From: Nothopassalora personata | Lineage: Eukaryota; Ascomycota; Dothideomycetes; Mycosphaerellales; Mycosphaerellaceae | Assembly: GCA_033816765.1 (NCBI GenBank) | Contig: CM066290.1 | Span: forward strand, 3,782,001 to 3,846,000 | Length of the DNA: 64,000 nucleotides | Direction of reading: 5' to 3' | Part shown: in pieces, positions 1 to 11,138 of the stretch | How positions within the stretch are numbered: the stretch's first letter is position 1 | Layout of the letters: each line of letters starts with the position of its first letter | Position numbers and translations under genes: made by a program | Notes under the pieces: generated by a model | Seen by the model: the letters and a program-made list of their open reading frames with translations, nothing else | The model's database searches: none | What the model was told of the DNA's origin: nothing

Positions 1-903
1 CACAGCAGCAATAGCCTGACAGGACGGGACTTTGAGAGTTGCACAATATCGGAAAGATACGACAGTGATGCGGGCGAGGAGTGGAAGGACAGGCTGACTG
101 CCAAGGTCGAGGGCACAGAGTATGTGCCAGGATCGAGTGCGAAGGCAGCGCCCAAGAACGCACCCGTCGAGAGCGTAGCGAACACGCCCGCGGGATCTGG
201 GCGTAACACGCCACTGTCGAGCGTTAGGTCACCACCGCAGCGAGCAGCGACACCTTCACAGAAAGCCCAGAATGAAGCATACTTCGCCCGCATGGGCGCC
301 GAGAATGAGAACCGTCCCGACAATCTTGCGCCCAGCCAAGGCGGCAAGTACAGCGGGTTTGGCTCCTCGCCCATGCCTACAAACGACGACACCGACAGCG
401 CGCCAGCATTAGATGACTTCCAGAAGGACCCTGTTGCAGCACTCACCAAAGGATTCGGCTGGCTATCAAGTACAGTATCCAAACAAGCAGCAAGCGTCAA
501 CAAAGCCTACATCCAGCCCGGTATGCAGAACATACAAGCAGGAGACCTAGCAGCACAAGCAAGAGCAGCAGCAATGCAGCTTGGCACGGTAGCACAACAG
601 GGTGTCAAGGGTGTGGGAGATCAGTTCAACAAGTTTGTCGATCCTGATCACCATTCCGGAGGTGCTGGACAGCGAGGAGCAGCGCCTGAGAAGAAGGATT
701 TCTGGGATAGCTTTGGGCAAGATCCCAATGGTCCTCCAAAAGAGAAGAAGGACTTTTGGGACGACTTTGCGGCCGCTGGAGAGACGGCGACGCAGCAGAA
801 GGCGAAGTCGTCGAACCTAGGCACGAGTGCTATGAAGACATCGAGCAGTTCAGGAGGCGTTGCAGCCGCGAAGAAAGATGAAGGTGGTTGGGGTGATTGG
901 TAG
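1..903 (+). CDS. ArfGAP (Gcs1/ArfGAP1-like), 3' part
   Basis: The frame is open from the first base of the window to a TAG at 901-903, so this is the C-terminal part of a gene that begins upstream. The family stimulates GTP hydrolysis on Arf at the Golgi and in COPI vesicle traffic. The N-terminal CX2CX16CX2C GAP zinc finger is outside the window. What is visible is the regulatory tail: an 'ISERYDSDAGEEWKDRLTAK' stretch just after the start, a low-complexity Ser/Pro/Ala region, 'NLAPSQGGKYSGFGS', a Gln/Ala-rich probable amphipathic segment near nt 500-600, two repeated 'KKDFWDxF' motifs, and a terminal 'GGWGDW'. The KxFW and terminal W motifs are typical of ArfGAP1/Gcs1 tails, where they bind coatomer or membrane. 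Where the window's first exon begins cannot be set; an intron end may lie within the first 25 bases. It is the only clear gene on the + strand in the gene-rich part. Confidence 0.8.
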   Translation, partial: HSSNSLTGRDFESCTISERYDSDAGEEWKDRLTAKVEGTEYVPGSSAKAAPKNAPVESVANTPAGSGRNTPLSSVRSPPQRAATPSQKAQNEAYFARMGAENENRPDNLAPSQGGKYSGFGSSPMPTNDDTDSAPALDDFQKDPVAALTKGFGWLSSTVSKQAASVNKAYIQPGMQNIQAGDLAAQARAAAMQLGTVAQQGVKGVGDQFNKFVDPDHHSGGAGQRGAAPEKKDFWDSFGQDPNGPPKEKKDFWDDFAAAGETATQQKAKSSNLGTSAMKTSSSSGGVAAAKKDEGGWGDW

Positions 904-1280
904 TGTATGGTCAATTTGAGCGCGGAGTCTGGCGTTGCACACGACTTGTGTGTATGGCGGAGCGCACACAAGCCTGATCTTTATACTGATTCGCCTATAA
1001 GCCGTGCTCTACCGGACCTTGCGTCGTCGAAGTGGGTCCGGTATTGATCGATGAATTGTTGCGTATGCACCTCTGTGGTACGATGTTATCGTGCTGCTGC
1101 TACTCGTTATAAACAAGACCAATTCATACGTAAAGGCATAAGGTACGCTGATCAACGGGACCGCCGGGCGCTTCGTGCCCGTGATCATGGTAGGAGGATT
1201 CATGCATATGCAGAACAGCGATGGTATCTTCCCTCCCCACCAAAACGCCATCAACACCCACCTTCCAAAAGGCGTTCTCT

Positions 1281-1775
1281 TCACCAAATCACCCTTCGAA
1301 TTCTGATAGGACCTTCAAGGTCCGCAATCGTCACATCCTCTCCAATGACCTTGCCCTTCCGCAAAATCTCACAGTTTCCAAATTCCCGCTCCTCAAACGC
1401 TATCTCGTACACGCCAGGGAGAAGTTCTTCCCACTTTTCATACCCAAGCGATGCCAGCTCTTCGCTGCTGAAACATTGCGCGACTTCGCTGGGCTTGAAG
1501 ACATTCGGAGGCTCGGTCTGGTCAAGCATCTGCGTGAAGTGCTTCTTCATGGCGTCGGAGGTGGCGGCGTCGGTCGGTCGAGCGGGCACAGCTTTCTTGA
1601 TGCCCCAGAACTGCGCGGCGGAGGTGTGAGTCCGTGGTCTTTTCCTTACCTGCTGCTGTTTCTGTCTGCCACGCGTGCTGGACTGTCTTACCCATTCGTA
1701 CCAGGTCTGCGTCGGGATTCTGGTTTGCGAGCCGAGCTGCTTGAGCTGCGCGTCACGGTCGAGGCGCGCATCCAT
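1281..1775 (-). CDS. DUF3253-family protein
   Basis: Encodes 164 aa with ATG at 1775 and stop at 1281. The C-terminal half (about residues 74-164) matches what I know of DUF3253, a small winged-helix-like domain: a 'PSEVAQCF' segment, a central 'YEKWEELLPGVYEIA' helix, then 'ILRKGKVIGEDV' and the ending 'LEGPIRIRR', close to the family's characteristic GPIRLRR tail. The N-terminal 70 residues are basic and Gln/Arg-rich and may lie outside any domain. The biochemical function of the family is unknown to me. A 39-nt in-frame stretch (about 1621-1659) has a GT...AG form and a CTCAC element, but it is short for a fungal intron, so I keep it as coding. It faces the ArfGAP gene tail to tail across about 380 bp. 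Confidence 0.7.
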   Translation of the reverse strand: MDARLDRDAQLKQLGSQTRIPTQTWYEWVRQSSTRGRQKQQQVRKRPRTHTSAAQFWGIKKAVPARPTDAATSDAMKKHFTQMLDQTEPPNVFKPSEVAQCFSSEELASLGYEKWEELLPGVYEIAFEEREFGNCEILRKGKVIGEDVTIADLEGPIRIRRVIW

Positions 1776-3396
1776 TGGGATTGAGGTGGTGATGCTGTCG
1801 GGTTAGATGTTGGGTTCGAGAAAACATAGGGCGGGGGACTGCTTACGTAACAGAGCTAGAGTCCACGGCTCGCGAGGCCAGACTGAACCATCTTCTGTTC
1901 AGGCTCTTCTTCCCTTCGACATACGATGGATCGAAGTGGTGGCGTGCATAGTAACATATCGCTTCGGACATCTTGTAGTCATTTCAATCGCTGCAATCCT
2001 CTCTCTGAGGGGGTATTTTTTCGCCAGCTGGTATGCACAGTCTAACGGCAGGGAACACTTGGTTGGAGCACGCGAGCCTTTTGTGCCAGCAGCATTCGGC
2101 CTCTCCTGCCCTGTAAATCTGGTAGCTTCAGGGATGAGGACCCAAGGCCGAGCGATGAACAATGTTGACAACGTCTGGAGTACCCAAGTATTGTACCCCC
2201 TCAGGACGCAGCGAGCACCCTTACCTACCTCGCTCCTCATCATCATGCTTCATATTCACCAACAGGTAACATTGGAGCCGCGTGCGGACGAATGGCAGAC
2301 ACCCATCAGACACCTGGAAGCGTCTACATGCACATCTGACCCTGGCGAAGACTGGACCCTGACGAAGCTGCCTACAGTCCGTACCGATAAGCTCCCTGTT
2401 CATTCACCGAGGGCTTCGGCGGGGCCACCATCACGTGGCTCGCACATGACCACACTATGCTGGTACGCCGCGTCTCCTCTTCTCTCCCAGTTGATACTGT
2501 CCAGTCAGCATCGACTACGAGTTGCAGAGCTGCCACCGGCCTTGCAAGGGAGAAGACATGGCATCCTGCTAGCTGGCAGTGGCGAAGTGAACGTGATCGC
2601 TGAGTACAGTCTCACGTTCGCACACGCATGTGATTGGGTTCGACTGCGAGCGTGGCGAGCACGCAATCCTGCATGCTAGAGTGAACGTGGACGATACGTT
2701 CTTTGCGAGACGAACGCCCTCGCCTTTGAGGAAGCAGTTCACGGCGCGCAATAATCTATGTTTTGCATTTGAGGTGAGTAGAAATGGGTACAGTTTTTGC
2801 TGGCGAGAGCAAGATTTCAATAGAATAGCGAACCGACGGCACTTGTTCGAACCTCTTCGCACCTTTCGTTCGCTCGAATGGCGAAGGCGGGGCAGGAAAT
2901 CGACTCATGCTTCACCGCGATGAGTGCATGTCTTCTGTGACCATAGGGTTGCGTTGCCACTTGTGCCGCCGCACAACCGGTTGATGCCTAATAGCATATT
3001 CTCGGATGGCTCTATACATCACCTACTACATGCATACTTCGACACGCCATAGGCGACTTTACGAAGGATGCGGTGGCTTCTCGTTCTGAATCTGTACAAG
3101 GCGAATGAGGAAAGAGCGATGGAAATATGTCCATTGAAGCTGCCAAGTAGCATCACAGAATCACGGCCATTCGTTCTCCTGAACACAAGCAGTCTTTTCC
3201 TTCGCGGAGGTGCCACTAACGCCTTTGCTGTGCCTCGAGGCCGTCCCTTTGATCCCATCCCACTAAAATCACAGAGTACAACAGAATCCCGCCTTATCCC
3301 AGCACTTGGGACCAAAGCTTACCAACGCCATTGCCTCATCGATGCAGAACCACGCTTGAACGCATAGGAATAAACCAAACCCCTCCTCCTCTACAA
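1776..3396. other. Intergenic region, no supported gene
   Basis: This 1.6-kb stretch has several open frames on both strands, the longest 290 codons at 1807-2679 on the + strand. None gives a recognisable domain, consistent composition or splice pattern. It lies upstream of the DUF3253 gene and downstream of the GT69 gene, so it probably holds the DUF3253 promoter. Confidence 0.5.
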
Positions 3397-5094
3397 TCAA
3401 CCAAATGTCGGCATTACCTCCTTCCCCCAACTCTTCTCCCCCTCAGCCGGGTTCTCATTCATATAAAACAACTTCCTCAACCCACAGAACCCTCCAGGCT
3501 GCGCAGTCCTATTGATCTCATGGAAACTGCCTTTCATGTCGCTGGCAGATCTGACAGTTCCAGCCTGTAACTTCGCCATCGTCTCAGGGTCCCACACCCA
3601 GACTTTATCGACGACCTCTTCGCCGGGCTGCTGAAACTGTCGCTCGTTGTAGAACGGCATGCCTGCGATTGTGCTGATGAGGGAGTGGAGGGGAGGGTAG
3701 AGACGCTCGAAGCGTCGCGCAAAAGAGAGCCATGGCAGTACCCGCGAGTCGTAGGAGACGCGGATGTAGGGGTTCATGAAGATGCCAGTCTCGTTGAGTC
3801 CCGAAAGGTCAGGATTCATGTTGCTGAGGTCGGCATGGATGAGGCAGCATTCAGACGCGTCCCAGTAGGTGTCAGTCTCGGCGCGAAAGCGGAGGGAAGT
3901 GTTGTTGTGCGCGTCGTGGCTGGGAGGTACGCGAGGCATGTCCATGTGGAAGTCTTCGTCGCTGTCATCTTCGTAGGATTGTGTCATCGTTGACGTGGCG
4001 CTCTTCCCGCCATCTTCATGAATGTGCCTCTGGAACCACTTCGCCTCGAATGCAACCATGCCTCCCCAACACGACTTGACCCTGATAGCATCCTTCTGTT
4101 GCAACACGTCATTCCTGCTCTCTGCTGCTCCAGAAGCAGTGAACCAGGGATAGATTGGCACACCCATACCATAGCCTTCCGTGTCTCGACTAGCAAACGT
4201 GTCGTAGAACTTCACCGGATCGATGAAGTCCAAAGCGCAAGCAGCTCTGTACTGCGTCCTACCCGTCTCTTCGTTGACATTCGTTGAGAGCAGCAGATTG
4301 GCGGCGTCCATTGGATCGAACATTACATCATTAAGGTAAAGCAGCTTGTCGAATTTTGTGCTGTACGCCGGCGATCTAGGGTCTTGCAAGGGCTGCAAAG
4401 CGCGGTTGCGAACAGTAGCCAGCAACTCAATGCGCTTGAGTCGCACATCGCCGTGCGGTGTTGGCACATGCGGTAGACTGGCTCTATCCAGCTTCTCCGT
4501 GAGCAGTTGGTGCTGGCAAGTGACATTCTTCGCGAAGGCATCGAGGGCGGCCTGCGCCTCTTCTGATGGATCGTCCTCGTAGATGCTCAGGAAGACGTTG
4601 TCCTTGCCCAGGATAGCCACCAGTCCCAGCACTGACCTCGCCCAGTCTCCAGCCAACAGCTCTCCATGTTTGTCCACCAAGCTAGCCGCAATGAAGACCT
4701 TCTCATTGTGGATGTTCGCCGTCACCCCTTGCTCTTGGACCCGGCTTCTCAATTCCAGGTACCGTTGAGGTGGGTACGAATAAGACGGGAAAAAGATGCC
4801 GCAGCCGGCGATCAACGCAGGGATGAGCAAGGCCAGCACTTGTGTTGCTCGCCTGAGCCACGACCGCCGCCGTCGAGTGAATTTGGTGAGGAAGGACGAG
4901 CCCGATGCGCCACGAACATGGCCGTGTCGCCGTGAGAAGAAATGCCAAAATCGTGAGGGTGGTGTGTGGGGGAGAAGCGTCGGCTCGTCAAAGTCGGCGA
5001 GTTCGTATGCGAGGGAATCGTCATCGTAGTCGGAGCTGCTAGTTCTAGACGTGTTGGACTGAATTCGAGCAAGCAACGCTTCCTTGACGTCCAT
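3397..5094 (-). CDS. GT69 mannosyltransferase (CAP59/CMT1-like)
   Basis: An uninterrupted 565-aa frame with ATG at 5094 in a good context (AAG before ATGG). It fits the GT69 family (cryptococcal CAP59/CMT1 type), Golgi alpha-mannosyltransferases that use GDP-mannose for cell-surface or capsule glycans. The layout is a type II membrane protein: a cytoplasmic tail of about 80 residues rich in Ser, Asp and Arg, a hydrophobic anchor at about 82-103 ('VLALLIPALIAGCGIFF'), then the lumenal catalytic domain. Family landmarks are 'VFIAASLVDKHGELLAGDW', 'VFLSIYEDDPS', 'KLLYLNDVMF' (the acidic sugar-nucleotide region), 'RAACALDFIDPVKFYDTF', 'KSCWGGMVAFEAKWF' and 'SECCLIHADL'. No intron is needed. The substrate in this fungus cannot be read from sequence. 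Confidence 0.88.
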   Translation of the reverse strand: MDVKEALLARIQSNTSRTSSSDYDDDSLAYELADFDEPTLLPHTPPSRFWHFFSRRHGHVRGASGSSFLTKFTRRRRSWLRRATQVLALLIPALIAGCGIFFPSYSYPPQRYLELRSRVQEQGVTANIHNEKVFIAASLVDKHGELLAGDWARSVLGLVAILGKDNVFLSIYEDDPSEEAQAALDAFAKNVTCQHQLLTEKLDRASLPHVPTPHGDVRLKRIELLATVRNRALQPLQDPRSPAYSTKFDKLLYLNDVMFDPMDAANLLLSTNVNEETGRTQYRAACALDFIDPVKFYDTFASRDTEGYGMGVPIYPWFTASGAAESRNDVLQQKDAIRVKSCWGGMVAFEAKWFQRHIHEDGGKSATSTMTQSYEDDSDEDFHMDMPRVPPSHDAHNNTSLRFRAETDTYWDASECCLIHADLSNMNPDLSGLNETGIFMNPYIRVSYDSRVLPWLSFARRFERLYPPLHSLISTIAGMPFYNERQFQQPGEEVVDKVWVWDPETMAKLQAGTVRSASDMKGSFHEINRTAQPGGFCGLRKLFYMNENPAEGEKSWGKEVMPTFG

Positions 5095-6207
5095 CTTCTC
5101 ACAAGGCTATCGAGCACAGCCGGGGGTGGAAGTGAAGTAGTCCTCATGTATGGTGCATATGTAGAGTCGCGGTGTGGTGCTGTGCCGCATGAAGCATGAA
5201 TATTGAAATGCGGCGAGCGAGAGCGAAGGCTTGCTAAATAAAACAAGAGCTGGATCGATGGTTACAGAGCATCTATGTGCACAGCGGAAAGCGCCACAAG
5301 CTACGTTGCGCGTGTGCATCACAATCAGAGAGGACATGTATACACCTGGGCGAAAGGCTACTGGCACGAGCACGAGGAGGCTGTACATCGCTCCACATCC
5401 GTTGTTGCTCCTGTCATGACGCAACAAGCTAATAAATGCCAAAGCAATTCCACCTCCCATCTCAGAATTCTTGATTGGCTGACCCAATCCATAGGCGACC
5501 CGTCCATCGAGCGCCAGTGAGTAGCAGCGCGGGAGCCACAAAGTCAATTGCCTCAAATACCTGACCACTAACTGCTTGTCGAGGTGCCACGCTGTCGACA
5601 GGAGACACATCGACATCGCTTCTTGACACCACGCGACGCAACCCTATCTGTGCTCTGAAGCCCTTCATCCAACCTCCAACGTTCAGACCACTGAACGAGC
5701 TTCGCTCCACACCTCCAGATCCCCTCTCGGCCCTGCTATCCACGTCCAGGCTTGTACTGATGAGTTTCCAGGGGAAAACGAAAAGCAGCATCAACAGACA
5801 AATGGTAGCACCATTGTAGCACCCTTTTTCATCGGTTAGGCTGAACATCTCAATCGAGTCCAAAACAGCACTGCCATGAAACGGCCGCGTGTCGCCGTCA
5901 GCCACAATGGCGGCAGCGGTGTCTCATGTGGAAACGGCATGACTTGCTGACTTGCCTGCTGGACGGTCACAAGAAGACGCCTGGTTGTAAGGGCAGTGCT
6001 CAGCCTCGCTGAAAATTCAGAGCTGCGGTAGATGCCCCGCAGTTGTGAGATCCGACTTTGGTACTACCATTACTGAGTTTCGTACGCCGTTGATCATGTT
6101 TACAGTCGTGGATCGGACGACGTATTCGACTTGACTCGGACTCGGCGATTTCGTATTGCACCACAAAGGTGCAAATACAGAGATGCTTTGGTCGGTCTTC
6201 AGAACCT
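5095..6207. other. Intergenic region with weak ORFs
   Basis: It separates the GT69 and asparaginase genes. Two antisense frames of 169 and 147 codons (5107-5616 and 5462-5905, - strand) exist but lack recognisable domains; the second has one hydrophobic segment. I see no splice-supported gene. The GT69 promoter probably lies at the left end. Confidence 0.45.
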
Positions 6208-7545
6208 TCACTTGATATTGCCAATATTTCCACGGGTGGTGCCGTAATCCACAGAAAGTTGACCCGGTACAGTTCTCTCATACCTAATCGGAAGCTCTGC
6301 AATACTGAGCGGCCCCTTTCTAACATCTGCAGCTTGTGGCGGTGTCAATTCTCCTCGAATATTAGTCGAGACCTTCGTTGCGACCTCCTCTGAATTGTGT
6401 CCCTGCGCCAGGAGATACACCAGCTTCGTGTACGCAGCCTCAGTAGTCATGTCGTATCCAAGATTGATTCCAGCTCCGACCAGTTTCCTCGCAGGTTCGT
6501 AGGCATCGCTGACGCTGCCGTGGAGACATTGTGTCACGTTAACAACGACAACACCTCGTTCAACAGCCTTCTTCAGCGCAGGAATGACATCAAAGGGAAT
6601 GTTGCCGGCTCCGAATGTCTCCAGGACTGCACCTTGGATATGTGAGGGTGACAGCATGCATTCAACAACATCGGCTGTGATGCCCGGCCACACTTTAAGA
6701 ACCAGGACTTTACTGCTATCGACTTCAGCAAAGTTCTTGGTGGTCTTCTTGAGATGTTCCTCGTCCGGATGTAGCAAATTGTCATAGTGCACAGTGATGC
6801 CAGTCTCAGACACCGTAGCCAGCGGACCTGCATTTGGACTCTCGAAACCAGAATAGCTGGACGCACTGATCTTGGTGATGCGTGTGCCTCTCAGCAATTT
6901 GTGGCCAAAGTATACGCAGACCTCCGGGATTCGAAGATGCGACGCCAGTACAATGGACCCAAGAAGATTGTCCGAGCCGTCGCTGTCGGCAAAGAACATG
7001 CTCCGCTGGGCGCCAGTCAAGACCACTGTCTTCTCCAGATTCGGCATGAGCATGAAAGAAAGCGCAGCAGAAGTGTAGCCGAGTGTATCGGTACCATGGC
7101 AGATGACAAAAGCATCGTATTTGTCCTCGTTCGAGCGTATCGTTCTGGTGAGTTGATTCCACGTCGGCGAATGCGCTGTCGAACTGTCCAGCAGTGGGTT
7201 GAATTCCAGAACCGTACATTGCACATTCGCTCCGTTCCGGTCACGTGGCAAGCGCAGGCTTGGGGCATCACGTTCGATGCCGTGCTCATCTATGATTTTA
7301 TGCATCGGTACCGGTGTGCCATCGTTGAACATGGGCCGCGGACTGAGGACTTCGTCTAGGAACAATTTGCTGGTGACCAGTCCATCTTTTGAGTCTTGCA
7401 TGCAAATTGTGCCCCCGGCGACGATTAGCAGGATTGAGGGCTCGTATGGCGGAGTCTTGTCGCCATCTGTCAGTCCTTTGTTATTCTGGTATCGCTCGCG
7501 GTTCGTGGATACGAAGTGGAGCAGTCTGTAGATGCCGGACGACAT
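6208..7545 (-). CDS. L-asparaginase, cytosolic (AnsA-like)
   Basis: Encodes 445 aa. L-asparaginases hydrolyse asparagine to aspartate and ammonia using two threonines. The first Thr motif is 'VAGGTICM' (Thr at about residue 46) and the second is 'HGTDTLGYTSAALSFM' (150-165). Further family segments are 'VVLTGAQRSMFF', 'ADSDGSDNLLGSI', 'LKVWPGI' and 'LETFGAGNIP'. There is no N-terminal signal peptide, and the order and spacing follow the bacterial type I/AnsA and animal ASPG N-terminal domain, so a cytosolic enzyme is likely. The ankyrin or lysophospholipase-like tail of some eukaryotic relatives is absent; the protein ends in a short non-conserved extension. The start at 7545 gives a 36-residue lead before the core beta-strand. 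Confidence 0.9.
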   Translation of the reverse strand: MSSGIYRLLHFVSTNRERYQNNKGLTDGDKTPPYEPSILLIVAGGTICMQDSKDGLVTSKLFLDEVLSPRPMFNDGTPVPMHKIIDEHGIERDAPSLRLPRDRNGANVQCTVLEFNPLLDSSTAHSPTWNQLTRTIRSNEDKYDAFVICHGTDTLGYTSAALSFMLMPNLEKTVVLTGAQRSMFFADSDGSDNLLGSIVLASHLRIPEVCVYFGHKLLRGTRITKISASSYSGFESPNAGPLATVSETGITVHYDNLLHPDEEHLKKTTKNFAEVDSSKVLVLKVWPGITADVVECMLSPSHIQGAVLETFGAGNIPFDVIPALKKAVERGVVVVNVTQCLHGSVSDAYEPARKLVGAGINLGYDMTTEAAYTKLVYLLAQGHNSEEVATKVSTNIRGELTPPQAADVRKGPLSIAELPIRYERTVPGQLSVDYGTTRGNIGNIK

Positions 7546-9534
7546 GTTGAGTAACCGCTATGCTCCCGAGAGAGCAGTCCGCGAGGTGGGTTTGTATATT
7601 TTGCAGTAAGACAGTGGACGACTCGGGCGATGGACAAAGAAAATGCAGAGATACAGAACGTTACCATGCGGGCCAATGCTTCTTATCAACGCCCATGAAA
7701 GGAAAATCTTTTCGTTACCGATCCGGGGCTCCAGACGGAGCTCTCACCTTCGAAGCTATCGTGCTTGACGCCATACGCAGCTGCGGCGGTATCATGAGAC
7801 GAAGGACCAGTCGTGGAGTATTGGAAGGGTAATAGGAACTCATGTTGTGGTCGGAGCAGTTCGGGAAAGAACAGTCAGCCGCGCGGAAAATTGTCTGGCG
7901 TGCACAAATGCTGTCACGTGCTATATGTGATGTACATGTAGGAGCCCAATCAAATGGCCGTTGAAATTGTGATGGCGGACAATGACCGTGCTACGGCCTC
8001 AATAATGCCAGCAAGGATCGCGTCCTTGAGCAGGGATGTAATGTACTGCGCAAATCCAACGCATGCGCAGTGACAGTAATCGACTTCGGGTGTGACCTTC
8101 GTCAGGCACGTTGCAAGAGTCCTGCCGACGGCAACCGATGCAGAAAAAGCAAGACAGCCAGGTTGATATGTCGACAGCTCGACATAGTACGTCTGTCACT
8201 AAAACGACAGCTCGACATAGTACGTCTGTCACTAAAAGCAGCCTTTCGACGCGCATGGTTTTGGACGTGCTGTGCGCACGTATAATGCAGACACGAATAA
8301 TAGCCTAGACGGTATGTCGACGAGGCTGTCCGGATAGCTTTCTATGAGCTTCGGCCGACACCTGCCTCAATTATGGACTACAAAGACGTGATCTTTCACA
8401 AGCAGCTCTTGCAACAGCCCTGATTGGCTACGCAGCCGTACCTCGAGCTGCACAAGCGAACATGGTGAGCGCCGTTGGTCCTTGAGGGGCGGCAGGTTCG
8501 ACAAGTCTATCAGTGCTCTGGGCCTCAGTGGCCCAAGTCACGCGTCGAACTGACATCGCAAGGCACAAGCAAAAGGCGTATGGGTATGCGACGGCTTCGT
8601 TGCAGACAGCATACGACGAGCCAAAGAAAGCGAAATACGAAAACGGCGCTGCTCAAAATGGCTCGATTGTCGATAGTCTCCGGGAGCGCAAAGGAGACGG
8701 AGGCTGTGGCGAGAGGATGTCGAGGTGAGTGAGGTTATTGCGTTTCAGTTGAGCGACGAAGCATTCGTTTGTCACTGGTGCTGTCTGTAATGTTGATGGA
8801 GGTTGGATGTGCTAGCAGTGGTGTTGTTTGTTGTTGTAAAGGGTTGTAAACTTGAGTCGAGTGCCCTCCGCCAAGAAGTCCTCCATCGCAGCTTCCTCCT
8901 GTGTCCCTCTCCTCTTTGAGAACCAAGGTCGATCCTCTTGGCTTACCTCGAGGGAATCCCCTATGCCCCTCACGATCCTCCACCTGAGTTTTCTGCCTTC
9001 CAACATCCTTCGTCTCCTTCTTCCCAATTAGGGCTCTGCAAAACCGGCTCGTCTGCCGTCTTGCTTGCGGGTGGCGTCGGCGATTCGATTGAATTCTTCT
9101 AAGTGGTCGAGAAAGCCGTTACACTAGAATATCGCCATAATACTGACCAGGTTTGATGCGGTGTGTTGCCCAAGGGGGGAAGGTCGACGAGTACAGTACG
9201 TGCAAGGTAAGCTTAAATGCGCCATGGGTCAAGCGCAGGACCTATGCCGGAAATGAGATGCGGATGAAGTGGCTGGGAGCGTGATGGAGATCTGGTTTGG
9301 ATCGAGTTTGTTGGCGGGTGATGCGGATTGTGCTGCCTCTGGGTGGTCGGAGGTAGGACGACGCTAGTAGATTGTCGTTTTGGCGGCACAGATCTTGGAT
9401 CCGCAGTCCTCGCGGTGCCGATTTACTTCGTGGTAAGCATACACAGATCCTGCTTCCTGGGGTGACGTCTCGGGGAATAACTTTGCAACGACCGGCGAAC
9501 AACAGCAGACTGTATCAGCTGCTTCCATATCATA
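7546..9534. other. 2-kb intergenic region
   Basis: No convincing gene in either strand; the open frames here are under 130 codons and look random. It contains the asparaginase promoter at its left end and a perfect 33-bp tandem duplication at 8172-8237. Base composition is like the neighbouring genes, with no RIP signature. Confidence 0.5.
8172..8237. repeat. 33-bp perfect tandem duplication
   Basis: Two adjacent identical 33-bp units (8172-8204 and 8205-8237), each beginning CGACAGCTCGACATAG and ending GTCACTAAAA. Each unit also contains the near-palindromic pair CGACAG / CTGTC. It lies in non-coding DNA upstream of the asparaginase gene. Confidence 0.95.
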
Positions 9535-11138
9535 TCAATAAATGTATCGAAACGAAATCCTCTCTTTATCCGTCAAGTTCGCCCACGTGCCCTCTAAACT
9601 CTCCTCCTCACTACTGTCATCACTTATCACCAGAGAACTCTGCTTCCCAAACTTCCTATCCTTACTCCGATTGGCCGTCAGATAGTACAGCGCCAAAACA
9701 CACACCAAAACCATGCATCCGCCCTTCGACCCAACAAGACTGTACTTGGCGGTGAAGAAGTCGGGCGCGTCCGTCTTTTGTACCGCGTATGGGCCAACAA
9801 TCATGCCGATGGTGAAAGATGCACCGGTGAACGCCATCGTCACGGGCCGTTTAGTGTGACCTGCAATGTTGGCGGCGTTCCACTGGTACTTGATCCCGAC
9901 TGTGGCTGAAGAGAAGTAGAAAAGGTATAGGCCTACGAGGTGGGCTGCCGCGTTATGTCTCGGGGAGAAAGCAACGAGGCAGGACCCAATGAACGCGACG
10001 GTGTAACATATGGCCAACGCCGACCATCGCTGTAGGTATTCGCGGCGGATCACCCAGGTTGAGAGGAAACAGACGATGACTGCGACAGCGCCACCAGGTG
10101 CAGAAAGCAGCGTGGCCTCCTTGCTTGAGTAGCCGAAGGATCTGATGAGAGTCGAGCTGAAGTAGACCAAAATTCCCGAGCCGAAGCCGGTGATGAGGAC
10201 GAGGGAGCAGAGGAGTCCAACTTGGGGATCACGAAACACGGCGAGAATTTGCTTTGGACGGATCTTGTGGTTGTTGACGCCGGTCTGGTTTGGTGCGATG
10301 TGTCGAAGCAGGGCAACTTTCTCCTCGATCGAGAGGAATTTGGCAGTCATGGGGGAGTTTGGGAGGTACCATAGTGTCCATGTGCTGATGATGAGGGTCC
10401 AGCAACCGAGGACTAGATACATGATACCTGTAGATCGTTAGTGAAGAGTACATGGTAAGGTGAGGGTATGCAGAGCTTACGCCACGACTCCATGCCACCT
10501 CCTGTCACGAACTGAAAGCCATATGATATCAGCGCGCCGATGATTGTACTGAAGCCCTGAGAGCACCACCAGAGCTGGAAGCGTTCGATCTGTTCGTCTT
10601 TCCGATAGAACTGACTTGTGACCAGCATCATGACGGGATGAAAGACGGAATCGAAGATACCCATCAGGATCCGAATAGCCAGCATCTGCGGGTACTTCTG
10701 CACAGCAGCGGTGCACGCATTCAAGATGCCCCAAATCATCATAGCCCATCCAAGACTGGTCGAGATTGGGAACTTGTTGAGGTACAGGCCGACAACAGCG
10801 CAAGCCGCTAGGTTTACCCACTTGATCGACGACGCGATGTTGCTCAGTTGTTGTCCCTTGAGTCCGAGGTCTTCCGGCAGGCCCATGACGATTGCATAAT
10901 TCAGAAGGTGAGAATCGAGCGCTTGGCTTAGGTGTATGCAGAACATCAGCGGGAGCAAATTCCAGTCAAGCTTCCGTCTGAGGCCCTTGAGACATATGTG
11001 GTGCGTGTCGATGGCTTCGTGGTCCCGTAGGAAGGCGAATGCGGTGTCGAGCTCTCCATTCTCAGGGCTGGGCACTCTTTCGATGTGCTCGGCAAGGACG
11101 TCTTCATGCTTCTCGCTCTTGTCCAAGGACTTCGCCAT
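9535..11138 (-). CDS. MFS transporter, allantoate permease (ACS) family
   Basis: Two exons, 11138-10481 and 10427-9535, joined across a 53-nt intron (10428-10480) with GTAAGC donor, CACTAAC branch site and CTACAG acceptor. The splice keeps the frame through a shared Arg codon and gives 516 aa. The product is a 12-TM major facilitator of the anion:cation symporter (Dal5/Tna1-like) group, which takes up organic anions such as allantoate, nicotinate or related acids. Family signs are the 'RRKLDWNLLPLMF' lead into TM1, 'LLNYAIVMGL' in TM1-2, 'RILMGIFDSVFHPVMM' with 'TSQFYRKDEQ' in TM4-5, and the second-half 'WNAANIAGHTKRPVTMA' motif. The start chosen is the Met of 'MAKSLDKSEK'; the frame continues upstream to 11531 but that part looks non-coding. 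The substrate is not predictable. Plasma membrane location is expected. Confidence 0.88.
10428..10480 (-). other. Intron of the MFS gene
   Basis: Reads GTAAGCTCTG at the 5' end and CACTAACGATCTACAG at the 3' end on the - strand; 53 nt. Removing it fuses the two open frames through a family-conserved region. Confidence 0.9.

Noticed and set aside
1621..1659. Possible intron in the DUF3253 gene
   Set aside because: 39 nt is below the usual fungal minimum and its removal or retention both keep the frame; left as coding.
1221..1784. 187- and 192-codon + strand frames opposite the DUF3253 gene
   Set aside because: They are the antisense shadow of a gene with a recognisable domain.
1807..2679. 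290-codon + strand open frame
   Set aside because: No domain, irregular composition and no splice or context support; likely a chance frame in GC-balanced intergenic DNA.
5107..5905. Two - strand frames of 169 and 147 codons
   Set aside because: No family signal; one hydrophobic run is not enough.
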